From an uncultured Maricaulis sp. (GTDB taxonomy: Bacteria; Pseudomonadota; Alphaproteobacteria; Caulobacterales; Maricaulaceae), in NCBI RefSeq assembly GCF_905480005.1, contig NZ_CAJQOO010000132.1, positions 1 to 37,593 on the forward strand: a DNA stretch of 37,593 bases, read 5' to 3'. A program made the translations under genes and the position numbers. The notes below the pieces were generated by a model that saw only the letters and a program-made list of their open reading frames with translations, was not told the DNA's origin and did no database searches. Of this stretch, positions 7,728 to 14,568 are shown piece after piece (position 1 is the first letter of the stretch; every line of letters begins with the position of its first letter).

Positions 7728-8278
7728 TGCGCATGACCCTGGAGCTTACGACGCGCGAAGCCCGCCGCCTCTGGGCCGATTTCCTGAGACGACTGGACTG
7801 GGCCAATCGGGATCTGGCCGGTCCGGAGCGCGCCGAAGCAAGAGCCGAGGCGATCGCCCATATCGCCGAAGACATGGCCGTACTGGAACTGCCTGACGAG
7901 GCGGACCGCTTGCGTGAAGCCCTCACCCGGTTCGGGATTCCTGCTGCGCCGCCGCCCGCCTGGCGAAAACCCCTCGCGATCGTCCTGCATTACCTGGCCA
8001 TCATGGTGATGGGGGCCAGCGGCCTCGTTATCCTGATCCTGCTGCACATGACTTTGATGGAAGCGCTCAACCCGGCGGCAGTCGGCCTCTACATCTATCC
8101 CGGCGATAATGTTCTGACTCTCTCTTACGAAGCCCAGGACGGGGCGCGGGAACTGCTCGGCGGCTGGTTCATCCCGACCTTCCTGATGATTTCGGCACTG
8201 GGTAGCGCCGCCCTCTACGGCCTCTGGCACGTGGCGCTCTCACCGACCGGGCCGGTTTCACGCTGGATGCGGCCCTGA
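7727..8278 (+). CDS. Membrane protein co-encoded with PadR
   Basis: A 183-residue protein. The first 80 residues are a charged helical domain (TREARRLWADFLRRLDWANRDL, then AEDMAVLELPDEADRLREALTRFG), similar in design to the HAAS/DUF1700 cytoplasmic domains often encoded next to PadR regulators. Two membrane helices follow (about residues 85-112 and 145-170). The start overlaps the PadR stop. Family assignment is tentative; the arrangement suggests a membrane-bound partner or sensor for PadR (inference). It ends about 295 bases before etfB. Confidence 0.7.
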   Translation: MRMTLELTTREARRLWADFLRRLDWANRDLAGPERAEARAEAIAHIAEDMAVLELPDEADRLREALTRFGIPAAPPPAWRKPLAIVLHYLAIMVMGASGLVILILLHMTLMEALNPAAVGLYIYPGDNVLTLSYEAQDGARELLGGWFIPTFLMISALGSAALYGLWHVALSPTGPVSRWMRP

Positions 8279-8572
8279 TACCGGGCGGGCGACGGTCCCG
8301 GCCTGCAAAGCGGTCGACAGGGAAACGTACCTAAACGTCTAAATGCGGGTAACCGACCTCGCCACGACCCGCATTATCTCGCGCACCAAGGCGGCTGTCT
8401 GCCCTGACAGCGCGAGCACGTCGCCACATACCGACAATACCGTAGCTGCGAATTGACGCAGGCGTAAGCCAGCTGGATGCATTGACTTACCGCACTGGCG
8501 AAGGCAGGTTCCCGGCCTATTCTTGTCAGGTGCGCGAACCTTGTTCCGCGCGCGGCCAACCGGAGCCCCAGC
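8279..8572. promoter_or_regulatory. Non-coding region upstream of etfBA with inverted and direct repeats
   Basis: About 294 bases without a convincing gene. It contains AAACGT twice (8323-8328 and 8333-8338, 10-base spacing), a perfect 9-bp inverted repeat (8342-8350 with 8367-8375, 16-base loop), and a 6-bp hairpin (GCTGTC 8394-8399 with GACAGC 8406-8411). None is followed by a T run, so they are not simple terminators. TTGACG (8453) and TTGACT (8482) could be -35 elements for etfBA, but no good -10 is seen. Confidence 0.45.
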
Positions 8573-9322
8573 ATGAAGATTCTCGTCCCCGTCAAACGGG
8601 TCGTCGATTACAACGTGAAGGTCCGCGTCAAGCCCGACCAAACGGGCGTCGACCTCGCGAATGTCAAAATGTCCATGAACCCCTTCTGTGAGATTGCGGT
8701 CGAAGAAGCGATCCGTCTCAAGGAAAAGGGCGTGGCCGAAGAGATCATCGTGGTCTCCATCGGACCGGCCCAGGCCCAGGAAACGATCCGTACGGCCCTG
8801 GCCATGGGCGCCGATCGCGGCATTCTGATCCAGACCGATGATGCGGCCGAACCGCTCGCCATCGCCAAGCTCCTGAAGGCTGTGGTCGACGAAGAGGGCC
8901 CGGAAATCGTCCTTCTCGGCAAACAGGCCATTGATGGCGACAACAACCAGACCGGCCAGATGCTCGCAGCACTGCTGGACTGGCCGCAAGGCACCTTCGC
9001 CTCGGAAGTCGAAATTGCCGACGGCAAGGCCAAGGTCACGCGCGAAATCGATGGCGGTCTGCAGACCCTGTCGCTCTCACTGCCGGCCGTGGTCACCACC
9101 GATCTGCGTCTCAACGAGCCGCGTTATGCCTCGCTGCCCAACATCATGAAAGCCAAGCGCAAGCCGATCGACACCAAGACACCGGCTGATTATGGCGTCG
9201 ATACCGCGCCGCGCCTGACCGTTGTGAAGGTGACCGAGCCGCCCAAGCGCGAAGCCGGCATCAAGGTCGAGAGCGTCGCCGAACTGGTCGACAAGCTGAA
9301 AAATGAAGCGGGAGTGATCTGA
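8573..9322 (+). CDS. etfB: Electron transfer flavoprotein beta subunit
   Basis: A 249-residue subunit of the heterodimer that carries electrons from acyl-CoA and related dehydrogenases to ETF:quinone oxidoreductase; the beta subunit binds AMP. The start [19 protein letters not shown], the [19 protein letters not shown] block, GADRGI, and [21 protein letters not shown] are all family hallmarks. Length matches. It is followed after 2 bases by etfA, so the two form an operon. It has its own upstream region, unlike the usual close linkage to the adenosyltransferase gene. Confidence 0.97.
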   Translation: MKILVPVKRVVDYNVKVRVKPDQTGVDLANVKMSMNPFCEIAVEEAIRLKEKGVAEEIIVVSIGPAQAQETIRTALAMGADRGILIQTDDAAEPLAIAKLLKAVVDEEGPEIVLLGKQAIDGDNNQTGQMLAALLDWPQGTFASEVEIADGKAKVTREIDGGLQTLSLSLPAVVTTDLRLNEPRYASLPNIMKAKRKPIDTKTPADYGVDTAPRLTVVKVTEPPKREAGIKVESVAELVDKLKNEAGVI

Positions 9323-9324
9323 CC

Positions 9325-10254
9325 ATGACGGTTCTCGTTATTGCCGAACACGACAATGCCACGCTGAACGACGCGACCCGTGCCGTCGTCACCGCCGCCA
9401 AGGGTCTGGGTGGCGACATCCACGTCCTCGTCGCCGGTTCCAACGCCCAGGCTGTGGCCGATGCGGCTGCCAAGCTCGACGGCGTTGCCAAAGTGCTGCA
9501 CGCGGAGAGCGATGTCCTCGCCAAGCCGACCGCCGAAGCGATGGACGCCCTCGTCACACCGCTGATGAGCGATTATGACGCCCTGCTCGCCGCTGCGACC
9601 ACGTCCGGCAAGAATTTCATGCCGCGCGTCGCCGCCAAGCTCGACGTGATGCAGATCTCGGAAATCTCCGCGGTCGAGGCACCGGACACCTTCATCCGCC
9701 CGGTCTATGCCGGCAATGCGATGATGACGGTGAAGTCCTCCGACGCCAAGAAGGTGATCACGGTTCGCCCGACGACCTTCGAAAAGGTCGGCGATGGCGG
9801 CTCGGCCAGCATCGAGGATCTCGGTGCCGCGTCAGGCCCGTTCAAGTCGGAATTCGTCTCCGAGGAATTGTCCAAGTCGGACCGCCCGGAACTGACCGCG
9901 GCCAAGATCGTCATCTCTGGCGGTCGCGGCATGCAGTCCGGTGACAATTTCCACCTGCTCGACTCGATCGCTGACAAGCTCGGCGCCGCTGTCGGTGCCT
10001 CGCGCGCCGCTGTCGATGCCGGCTATGTCCCGAACGACTATCAGGTCGGCCAGACCGGCAAGGTCGTCGCCCCCGAGCTCTATATTGCCGTCGGTATTTC
10101 CGGTGCCATCCAGCACCTCGCCGGCATGAAGGACTCCAAGGTCATCGTCGCCATCAACAAGGATGAGGAAGCACCGATCTTCCAGGTCGCCGATTACGGC
10201 CTGGTCGCGGACCTCTTCACCGCCCTGCCCGAGCTCGACGAAGCGCTCGGCTAG
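9325..10254 (+). CDS. etfA: Electron transfer flavoprotein alpha subunit
   Basis: A 309-residue FAD-binding subunit. The N-terminal half ([20 protein letters not shown]) packs against EtfB. The C-terminal FAD domain shows [26 protein letters not shown], the [29 protein letters not shown] segment, and [22 protein letters not shown]. These are the standard flavin-binding motifs, so the protein looks fully functional. It starts 2 bases after the etfB stop and is followed by a strong terminator, so etfBA is the whole unit. Confidence 0.97.
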   Translation: MTVLVIAEHDNATLNDATRAVVTAAKGLGGDIHVLVAGSNAQAVADAAAKLDGVAKVLHAESDVLAKPTAEAMDALVTPLMSDYDALLAAATTSGKNFMPRVAAKLDVMQISEISAVEAPDTFIRPVYAGNAMMTVKSSDAKKVITVRPTTFEKVGDGGSASIEDLGAASGPFKSEFVSEELSKSDRPELTAAKIVISGGRGMQSGDNFHLLDSIADKLGAAVGASRAAVDAGYVPNDYQVGQTGKVVAPELYIAVGISGAIQHLAGMKDSKVIVAINKDEEAPIFQVADYGLVADLFTALPELDEALG

Positions 10255-10279
10255 GCCGATCGCCGACTGCGAAACGATC

Positions 10280-10310
10280 AAGGCCCGGCTGGTTCAGCCG
10301 GGCCTTTTTC
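10280..10310 (+). terminator. Rho-independent terminator after etfA
   Basis: A 10-bp perfect stem (AGGCCCGGCT at 10281-10290 with 10296-10305), loop GGTTC, and TTTTT overlapping the end of the stem. It lies 26 bases after the etfA stop and just before the convergent amidohydrolase stop. Confidence 0.9.
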
Positions 10311-10321
10311 CTGGTCGCAAT

Positions 10322-11734
10322 CTACCGGATCGCCTGGGTGTGACGCCCCAGTCGCCACCAGGTGCGCAGCGATGAGGGATGATGTCCGGCCTCCTCGAGC
10401 GCTGCCAGGGCGTCGCTGTCCAGCCAGCGCCCATCGCGCATCACCGCATCGATGTCATAGAGGTGGCTGATATCCTGCGTCGGATCACCCGCGAGCAGGA
10501 TCAGGTCCGCGGCACAGCCCGACGCCAGGCAACCGACCTCGCCGACCAGCCCCAGCGCCTCGGCTCCGTTCAGGGTCGCCGAGCGGATCGACTCGAGCGG
10601 GGTCAGGCCGGCATCGACCAGGATTTCCATCTCGCGCACGGTCGAGACACCATGCGGTGTGACCATGACTCCGGAATCCGTCCCCACCGTCAACGGAACG
10701 CCGGCCTCGTGCAGGGCTCCGGTCACCGCGACATAGAAGGCCTGCATGCGCGTGCGGTCATCATGGGGATATCGCGCCCAGCGGTCGAAATTCTCCTGCT
10801 CATACCCGGCAATCACCGGATTATAGCTGGCCATGGCCGGACGGGTGATATGGGCGCCCCCGGTCTCGACGATACGGGCCAGGTTCTCGTGCACGACCAG
10901 GGTCGGGTCGATCATGGTCCCCGAGGCGGCGACCTGTTCGGCAAGCCGGCGGACCCCGTCCGGATCCGTCTGGTCGTTGAGCGCATACCAGACGATGGAC
11001 TCGGTGTGTTCGAGCGTCCGGAACCCGGCTTCCAGCGACGCGGCAAAATCCACCGGATCGGCTTCGGTGCCTTCGACCGGGTGCCCGCTCATGGTCATGC
11101 CCAGCACGGCGGCCTCCTCGCGGATCGCGGCGAAGCTCTCACGCGACAGGTTGGAATAGAGTTTGAGATGGCGGAACCCGGCCGCGTATTGCCGTCTCAC
11201 ACTGGCCCGCGCTTCATCCGCGCCGTCGACCGCTTCATGCAGGGCATTGCCGTTTCGGCCGCCAACCTCGTTGAGGATCGGACCGGTCGTGAGCAGTCGC
11301 GGTCCGTAGATCTCGCCCCGTTCAATCCGCCGGGCGAGCGGCAGGTGGAAGGGAAAGCCGCCCATATTCCGTACCGTGGTGACACCCTGCGCCAGACCGG
11401 CGGCCAGTTCCGTCTCGTCGAAAACATGGACATGCACATCGATCAGGCCCGGCATCAGGACCTGGCCTTCGGCGTCGATCAGCGGCACATCCTCCGGCCT
11501 GGCCGGCAAGGCGCCGGTGCCGACCCGGGTTATCCGCCCGTCGATCACAAGGACATGCCCGTTCGCCTGCAAGGCCTCGCTCGCCGGATCCAGCAGAGTG
11601 GCGTTGGCGATCAGATAGGATCGGGACGCGTCCCGATCCGGCCGCATCGCCCCGGGCAGATGCTGCGCCCAGGCAAGAATGCTCGCGGCGGCGATAGCGA
11701 GAAGGAGGCCGAGGGCCATGAAGAGTCGATGCAT
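10322..11734 (-). CDS. Exported metal-dependent amidohydrolase
   Basis: A 470-residue member of the amidohydrolase superfamily (imidazolonepropionase/prolidase-like branch). An N-terminal hydrophobic segment (LFMALGLLLAIAAASILAWA) suggests export or anchoring. Metal-site motifs are PGLIDVHVH (His101, His103), a candidate carboxylated lysine in HLKLYSN (Lys191), GHP (His218), LEHTES (His243), and TDSG (Asp353). The substrate is unknown; family members hydrolyse cyclic amides or Xaa-Pro-type dipeptides. A hairpin (11737-11765) covers its ribosome binding site. An AraC-type regulator lies immediately upstream on the same strand, about 88 bases away, and may control it. Confidence 0.88.
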   Translation of the reverse strand: MHRLFMALGLLLAIAAASILAWAQHLPGAMRPDRDASRSYLIANATLLDPASEALQANGHVLVIDGRITRVGTGALPARPEDVPLIDAEGQVLMPGLIDVHVHVFDETELAAGLAQGVTTVRNMGGFPFHLPLARRIERGEIYGPRLLTTGPILNEVGGRNGNALHEAVDGADEARASVRRQYAAGFRHLKLYSNLSRESFAAIREEAAVLGMTMSGHPVEGTEADPVDFAASLEAGFRTLEHTESIVWYALNDQTDPDGVRRLAEQVAASGTMIDPTLVVHENLARIVETGGAHITRPAMASYNPVIAGYEQENFDRWARYPHDDRTRMQAFYVAVTGALHEAGVPLTVGTDSGVMVTPHGVSTVREMEILVDAGLTPLESIRSATLNGAEALGLVGEVGCLASGCAADLILLAGDPTQDISHLYDIDAVMRDGRWLDSDALAALEEAGHHPSSLRTWWRLGRHTQAIR

Positions 11735-11736
11735 GT

Positions 11737-11765
11737 CTGTCTCCCGATTGATGACGGGATGACAG
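11737..11765 (-). promoter_or_regulatory. Hairpin overlapping the amidohydrolase ribosome binding site
   Basis: An inverted repeat with CTGTC (11737-11741) opposite GACAG (11761-11765) and CCCG (11743-11746) opposite CGGG (11755-11758), with 8 bases between the arms. On the minus-strand transcript the GGGAG Shine-Dalgarno sequence lies in the 3' arm, a few bases before the ATG. It could limit translation or be a DNA operator. Confidence 0.5.
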
Positions 11766-11822
11766 GATCACGGCTGGCCGAAAGGGGCGCCCGATATCCG
11801 GATTTAGGACGTGCGGAATGCG

Positions 11823-12935
11823 TCAGCTGCCGGCCCGACCGGATTCCGCACCCTCCGGCGGTGGGCTCAGCGCCGCCGCGAAGACGGATGGGGTCTGCCC
11901 GGTCTCGCGCTTGAACACGGCATTGAAAACGGACTTGGAACTGAAACCGGCCGTAAAGGCGAGATCGATGACACGACGGCGCGCCGTCGTCGCGGCATCC
12001 TCCTGCATCATCGCGCAGACATCCTCGATCCGGAGCGAATTGATGTAATCGTTGAAATTCCGCCCCGTGGCAGACTTGATCGCCAGCGTCACCGCGCGCT
12101 CGGTGAGGCCAGCCGCCACGGCGACCTCCTGCCGCGTCAGCCGGGGTTCGGTATACAGCGCCTCATCGCGGACCGCGGTTTCGACGCGCCTGAAATCAGC
12201 CATCGCGGCCTCACTGGCCGCGGCGGTATCATTGGCCGGTTGAGGCGAGGCCTGCCCCGCGGCCCAGGCCGCCAGGGCCCCGTCATCGAGACCCGAAAAC
12301 AGGCGCGCTTGCTGTACGGCCAGGACGACCAGGACACAGGTGGAGACCAGCGACACACCGATCTGGAAGACATAGGCTGATTGGGTATCCAGCCAGGGCC
12401 AGTACGGGTGCAGCCAGTGCGCGTCCATGCGCAGGATATCGAATACGCCGTCAACGATATAGAAGACGAGCATCGCGACGATCCAGTTCAGATGGATGGT
12501 CCGCGCATCGGACCGCATGTCCCGGGTCGCGCGGTGAAATCGGCGCACCAGCAAGAGCGCCGCCGCTGCATAGACAAACAGGCAGATACGGGCCGCATGT
12601 TCGACCAGCCCGATCTGGGGTGTGAGCGCAAGCGCGGCCAGAAAGGGGACTCCATGCGGCCAATCCCTCCAGCGCAGGGCCGGGCCCGCGATGATCACGC
12701 CGCGCACGACCAGATAGACCAGCGCCGGCATGGCCAGCCGGAAGGCGGGTGTCACCAGCCAGATATCGCGAAAACCCGATGTCTCTTCGAGGAAATTGAA
12801 GACCATCCAGACCGCCGACGCCGCCAGCAAGGCGGACACCGCCCGCAGGCGTGGCTCAGCCACGGTCAAAGCGACGCCCAGGCCGGCGACCGCGATGAGG
12901 GCAAATTGCAGGAGATTGACGGCGAACAGTGTCAT
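11823..12935 (-). CDS. AraC family regulator with N-terminal membrane domain
   Basis: A 370-residue protein. The first 215 residues hold about six or seven hydrophobic helices (for example LLQFALIAVAGLGVALTV, LVYLVVRGVIIAGPAL and VGVSLVSTCVLVVLAV-like text), forming a membrane sensor. The C-terminal 110 residues are an AraC/XylS DNA-binding domain: LTRQEVAVAAGLTERAVTLAIKS is the first helix-turn-helix and VIDLAFTAGFSSKSVFNAVFKRETG the second, both well conserved. Membrane-anchored AraC regulators are common in Caulobacterales. Likely targets are the amidohydrolase downstream or the gene itself. About 44 bases separate it from the small gene upstream. Confidence 0.9.
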   Translation of the reverse strand: MTLFAVNLLQFALIAVAGLGVALTVAEPRLRAVSALLAASAVWMVFNFLEETSGFRDIWLVTPAFRLAMPALVYLVVRGVIIAGPALRWRDWPHGVPFLAALALTPQIGLVEHAARICLFVYAAAALLLVRRFHRATRDMRSDARTIHLNWIVAMLVFYIVDGVFDILRMDAHWLHPYWPWLDTQSAYVFQIGVSLVSTCVLVVLAVQQARLFSGLDDGALAAWAAGQASPQPANDTAAASEAAMADFRRVETAVRDEALYTEPRLTRQEVAVAAGLTERAVTLAIKSATGRNFNDYINSLRIEDVCAMMQEDAATTARRRVIDLAFTAGFSSKSVFNAVFKRETGQTPSVFAAALSPPPEGAESGRAGS

Positions 12936-12979
12936 GGCCCGAGACTAACCATCAGCATGCCAAAGACAATCGCCGACCA

Positions 12980-13282
12980 TCAGGCTTTCCAGCCGCGGAA
13001 TTCCCGGTACTCGCAGATGGCGTCCAGCGCCCGTTGCCGGGCCGTCTTGTCCGCCCCCTCGAACACCGCCACGACCAGCCGGAACAAATGCTCCGGTGCC
13101 TCTCGCAGGGCATCGACATCCTCGCTGGAAAGCCGGACGCCGGCATCATCGTCCGCGGCCGCCGCGACCAGGGCGGTCTCGACGCGCGCCAGGCAGGCCC
13201 TCAGCCCGCCATCGCGGGAGCGATGACGCAGAGCCAGAAACAGCAGAATGGCAATCAGGACAACCGGAACAAGCAAGGCCAT
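12980..13282 (-). CDS. Small membrane-anchored protein downstream of phytase
   Basis: A 100-residue protein with one N-terminal membrane helix (LLVPVVLIAILLFLAL) followed by a charged, mostly helical domain (RLSSEDVDALREAPEHLFRLVVAVF). I do not recognise a family. Its ATG is 9 bases after the phytase stop on the same strand, so it is almost certainly co-transcribed with the phytase. The soluble part probably faces the cytoplasm, since basic residues (RHRSR) directly follow the helix. Confidence 0.65.
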   Translation of the reverse strand: MALLVPVVLIAILLFLALRHRSRDGGLRACLARVETALVAAAADDDAGVRLSSEDVDALREAPEHLFRLVVAVFEGADKTARQRALDAICEYREFRGWKA

Positions 13283-13291
13283 CCAGACTGT

Positions 13292-14329
13292 CTAATCCTC
13301 AGCGGCACCGGCCTCAATTGCCGCGATCACCGCCCGCAGATCGACAAATTTGAAATTCTGCCCGCCTGTTTCGTTTTCATCGTCCTGGACCACCAGCACA
13401 CCGGCCGGGAAGTCGGGGCCGAGATTGGCGGCGGAGATGTCGAGCCCGTCCGTGTGCGTGACCCCGTCAATCGCCGCATCGACGATCTGCAGGCGGGTTA
13501 CGAAGGCGTGGCCTTCCAGCTCATAGACGGCATAGGTATTGTCGCCCTGGCTGGAAACGACCAGCCAACCGCCGGTCTCGCCTTGCGGCAGGAGGGCGGC
13601 GCCCTCCGCATCAGCGGTGATCTCGCGGCCATCCGTGGCGGCGATCGGCTGCGGTTCGGCGGGATCGCCGGGTTCGGCGCCCATCGTCCACACGCCGACA
13701 TTTTCCTCATTCATGTAGAGCCGACCGGTGCGGTCATCGGCGACACAGCCCTCGGCGATCGTGCCGAGCATGACACGGCGCACCTCTTCGGTCGTGACCA
13801 TGGCACCGTCCCAGCCGAGCGCGTACTGGACGAATGTGCCCGGCTCCTTGTCTGACAGGAAGGCATAGAGTGCCTGGTCGACCGGCGAGCGGTAGAGGCA
13901 GAAGCCGTATGGCTCGGTCACATTCGCAACCGTCACGGCGCCGACATAGGAGACGTCGCGGGTGGCAGGATCGATAAGGAAGAAGGCAATGCCGCCATTG
14001 GAGCGGTCGGACGCCGCGGCGATATCGACGACCCGGTCACCCAGATCAAAGCCATACCGCACGTCAATATTGTTGAGCCGGCCTTCGGGCAGATAGGCAT
14101 GCTCCTCGCCGGTCATGGTGTAGACATAGATGCCGTTATCCTTGTCGGTCCCGAATATCAGGCTGTCGGCCGGATTGTCGGCGACCCAGACTGCCGGATC
14201 ATCGGCGGCATCCCCGGTTCCGGCGACGCTGGCCGTTTCTCTCGCCGCCTCGATCTCGACCGGCGGCAGACCCTGGCTGCACGCGGCCAGGGCGCTCGCG
14301 CCGGCCAATAGTCCCAACAGCTGTTTCAT
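13292..14329 (-). CDS. Beta-propeller phytase, predicted lipoprotein
   Basis: A 345-residue calcium-dependent 3-phytase-type enzyme that removes phosphate from inositol hexakisphosphate. Family landmarks run in order: DDPAVWVADNPADSLIFGTDK, GRLNNIDVRYGF, DRSNGGIAFFLID, EPYGFCLY, EGCVADDRTGRLYMNEENVGVW, DAEGAALL, and DGLDISAANLGPDFPAGVLVVQDDEN. The N-terminus has a lipobox LAAC (Cys17) followed by Ser, consistent with an outer-membrane lipoprotein. I chose the ATG at 14329 for its GGGAGAG ribosome binding site and the signal peptide; a longer frame to 14425 would add 32 unrelated residues. It is divergent from a TonB-dependent receptor, a pairing known from other aquatic Gram-negatives. Confidence 0.93.
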   Translation of the reverse strand: MKQLLGLLAGASALAACSQGLPPVEIEAARETASVAGTGDAADDPAVWVADNPADSLIFGTDKDNGIYVYTMTGEEHAYLPEGRLNNIDVRYGFDLGDRVVDIAAASDRSNGGIAFFLIDPATRDVSYVGAVTVANVTEPYGFCLYRSPVDQALYAFLSDKEPGTFVQYALGWDGAMVTTEEVRRVMLGTIAEGCVADDRTGRLYMNEENVGVWTMGAEPGDPAEPQPIAATDGREITADAEGAALLPQGETGGWLVVSSQGDNTYAVYELEGHAFVTRLQIVDAAIDGVTHTDGLDISAANLGPDFPAGVLVVQDDENETGGQNFKFVDLRAVIAAIEAGAAED

Positions 14330-14387
14330 GGCGTCTCTCCCATTCCTGCCGAGGCGCGATAGCCCGCCGGCAATGGAGCGCCAAGCC

Positions 14388-14413
14388 CTTATATGGCGAC
14401 ATTTCCGTGACAA
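14388..14413 (-). promoter_or_regulatory. Candidate Pho box and -10 for the phytase operon
   Basis: On the minus strand, TTGTCAC at 14413-14407 and ATGTCGC at 14402-14396 are direct repeats with 11-base period and 4-base spacer, like PhoB sites (CTGTCAT-N4-CTGTCAT). TATAAG follows at 14393-14388 and could be a -10, but it sits closer to the repeat than in standard Pho promoters. The site lies 67 bases upstream of the phytase ATG. Confidence 0.5.
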
Positions 14414-14518
14414 TAAATGCGGCATTCCCCGTTTTCACGAAACGCTCGCAGAAACGACATGAAGGTGAGACCAAAGCGTCATCACCGTGTTGCTGATCGC
14501 CGCGCATAGAGGCCGCGA

Positions 14519-14538
14519 CTTTGCCCGCTCGGGCAAGG
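14519..14538 (+). promoter_or_regulatory. Palindrome in the TonB-dependent receptor leader
   Basis: TTGCCCG (14521-14527) and CGGGCAA (14530-14536) form a near-perfect palindrome with CT at the centre, extended by a T-G and a C-G pair. It ends about 30 bases before the receptor ATG. It could be an operator or an RNA hairpin in the leader. Confidence 0.5.
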
Positions 14539-14568
14539 CTGTCGTCAGTCCATGTGAGGGGGACTCCC

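Noticed and set aside
8453-8487. TTGACG and TTGACT as etfB -35 elements
   Set aside because: No acceptable -10 is found at normal spacing, so they are mentioned only in the intergenic entry.
10379-11914. Plus-strand open frame (511 codons) antisense to the amidohydrolase
   Set aside because: The opposite strand encodes intact metal-site motifs; this frame has none and reads as Arg/Gly/Asp-rich shadow sequence.
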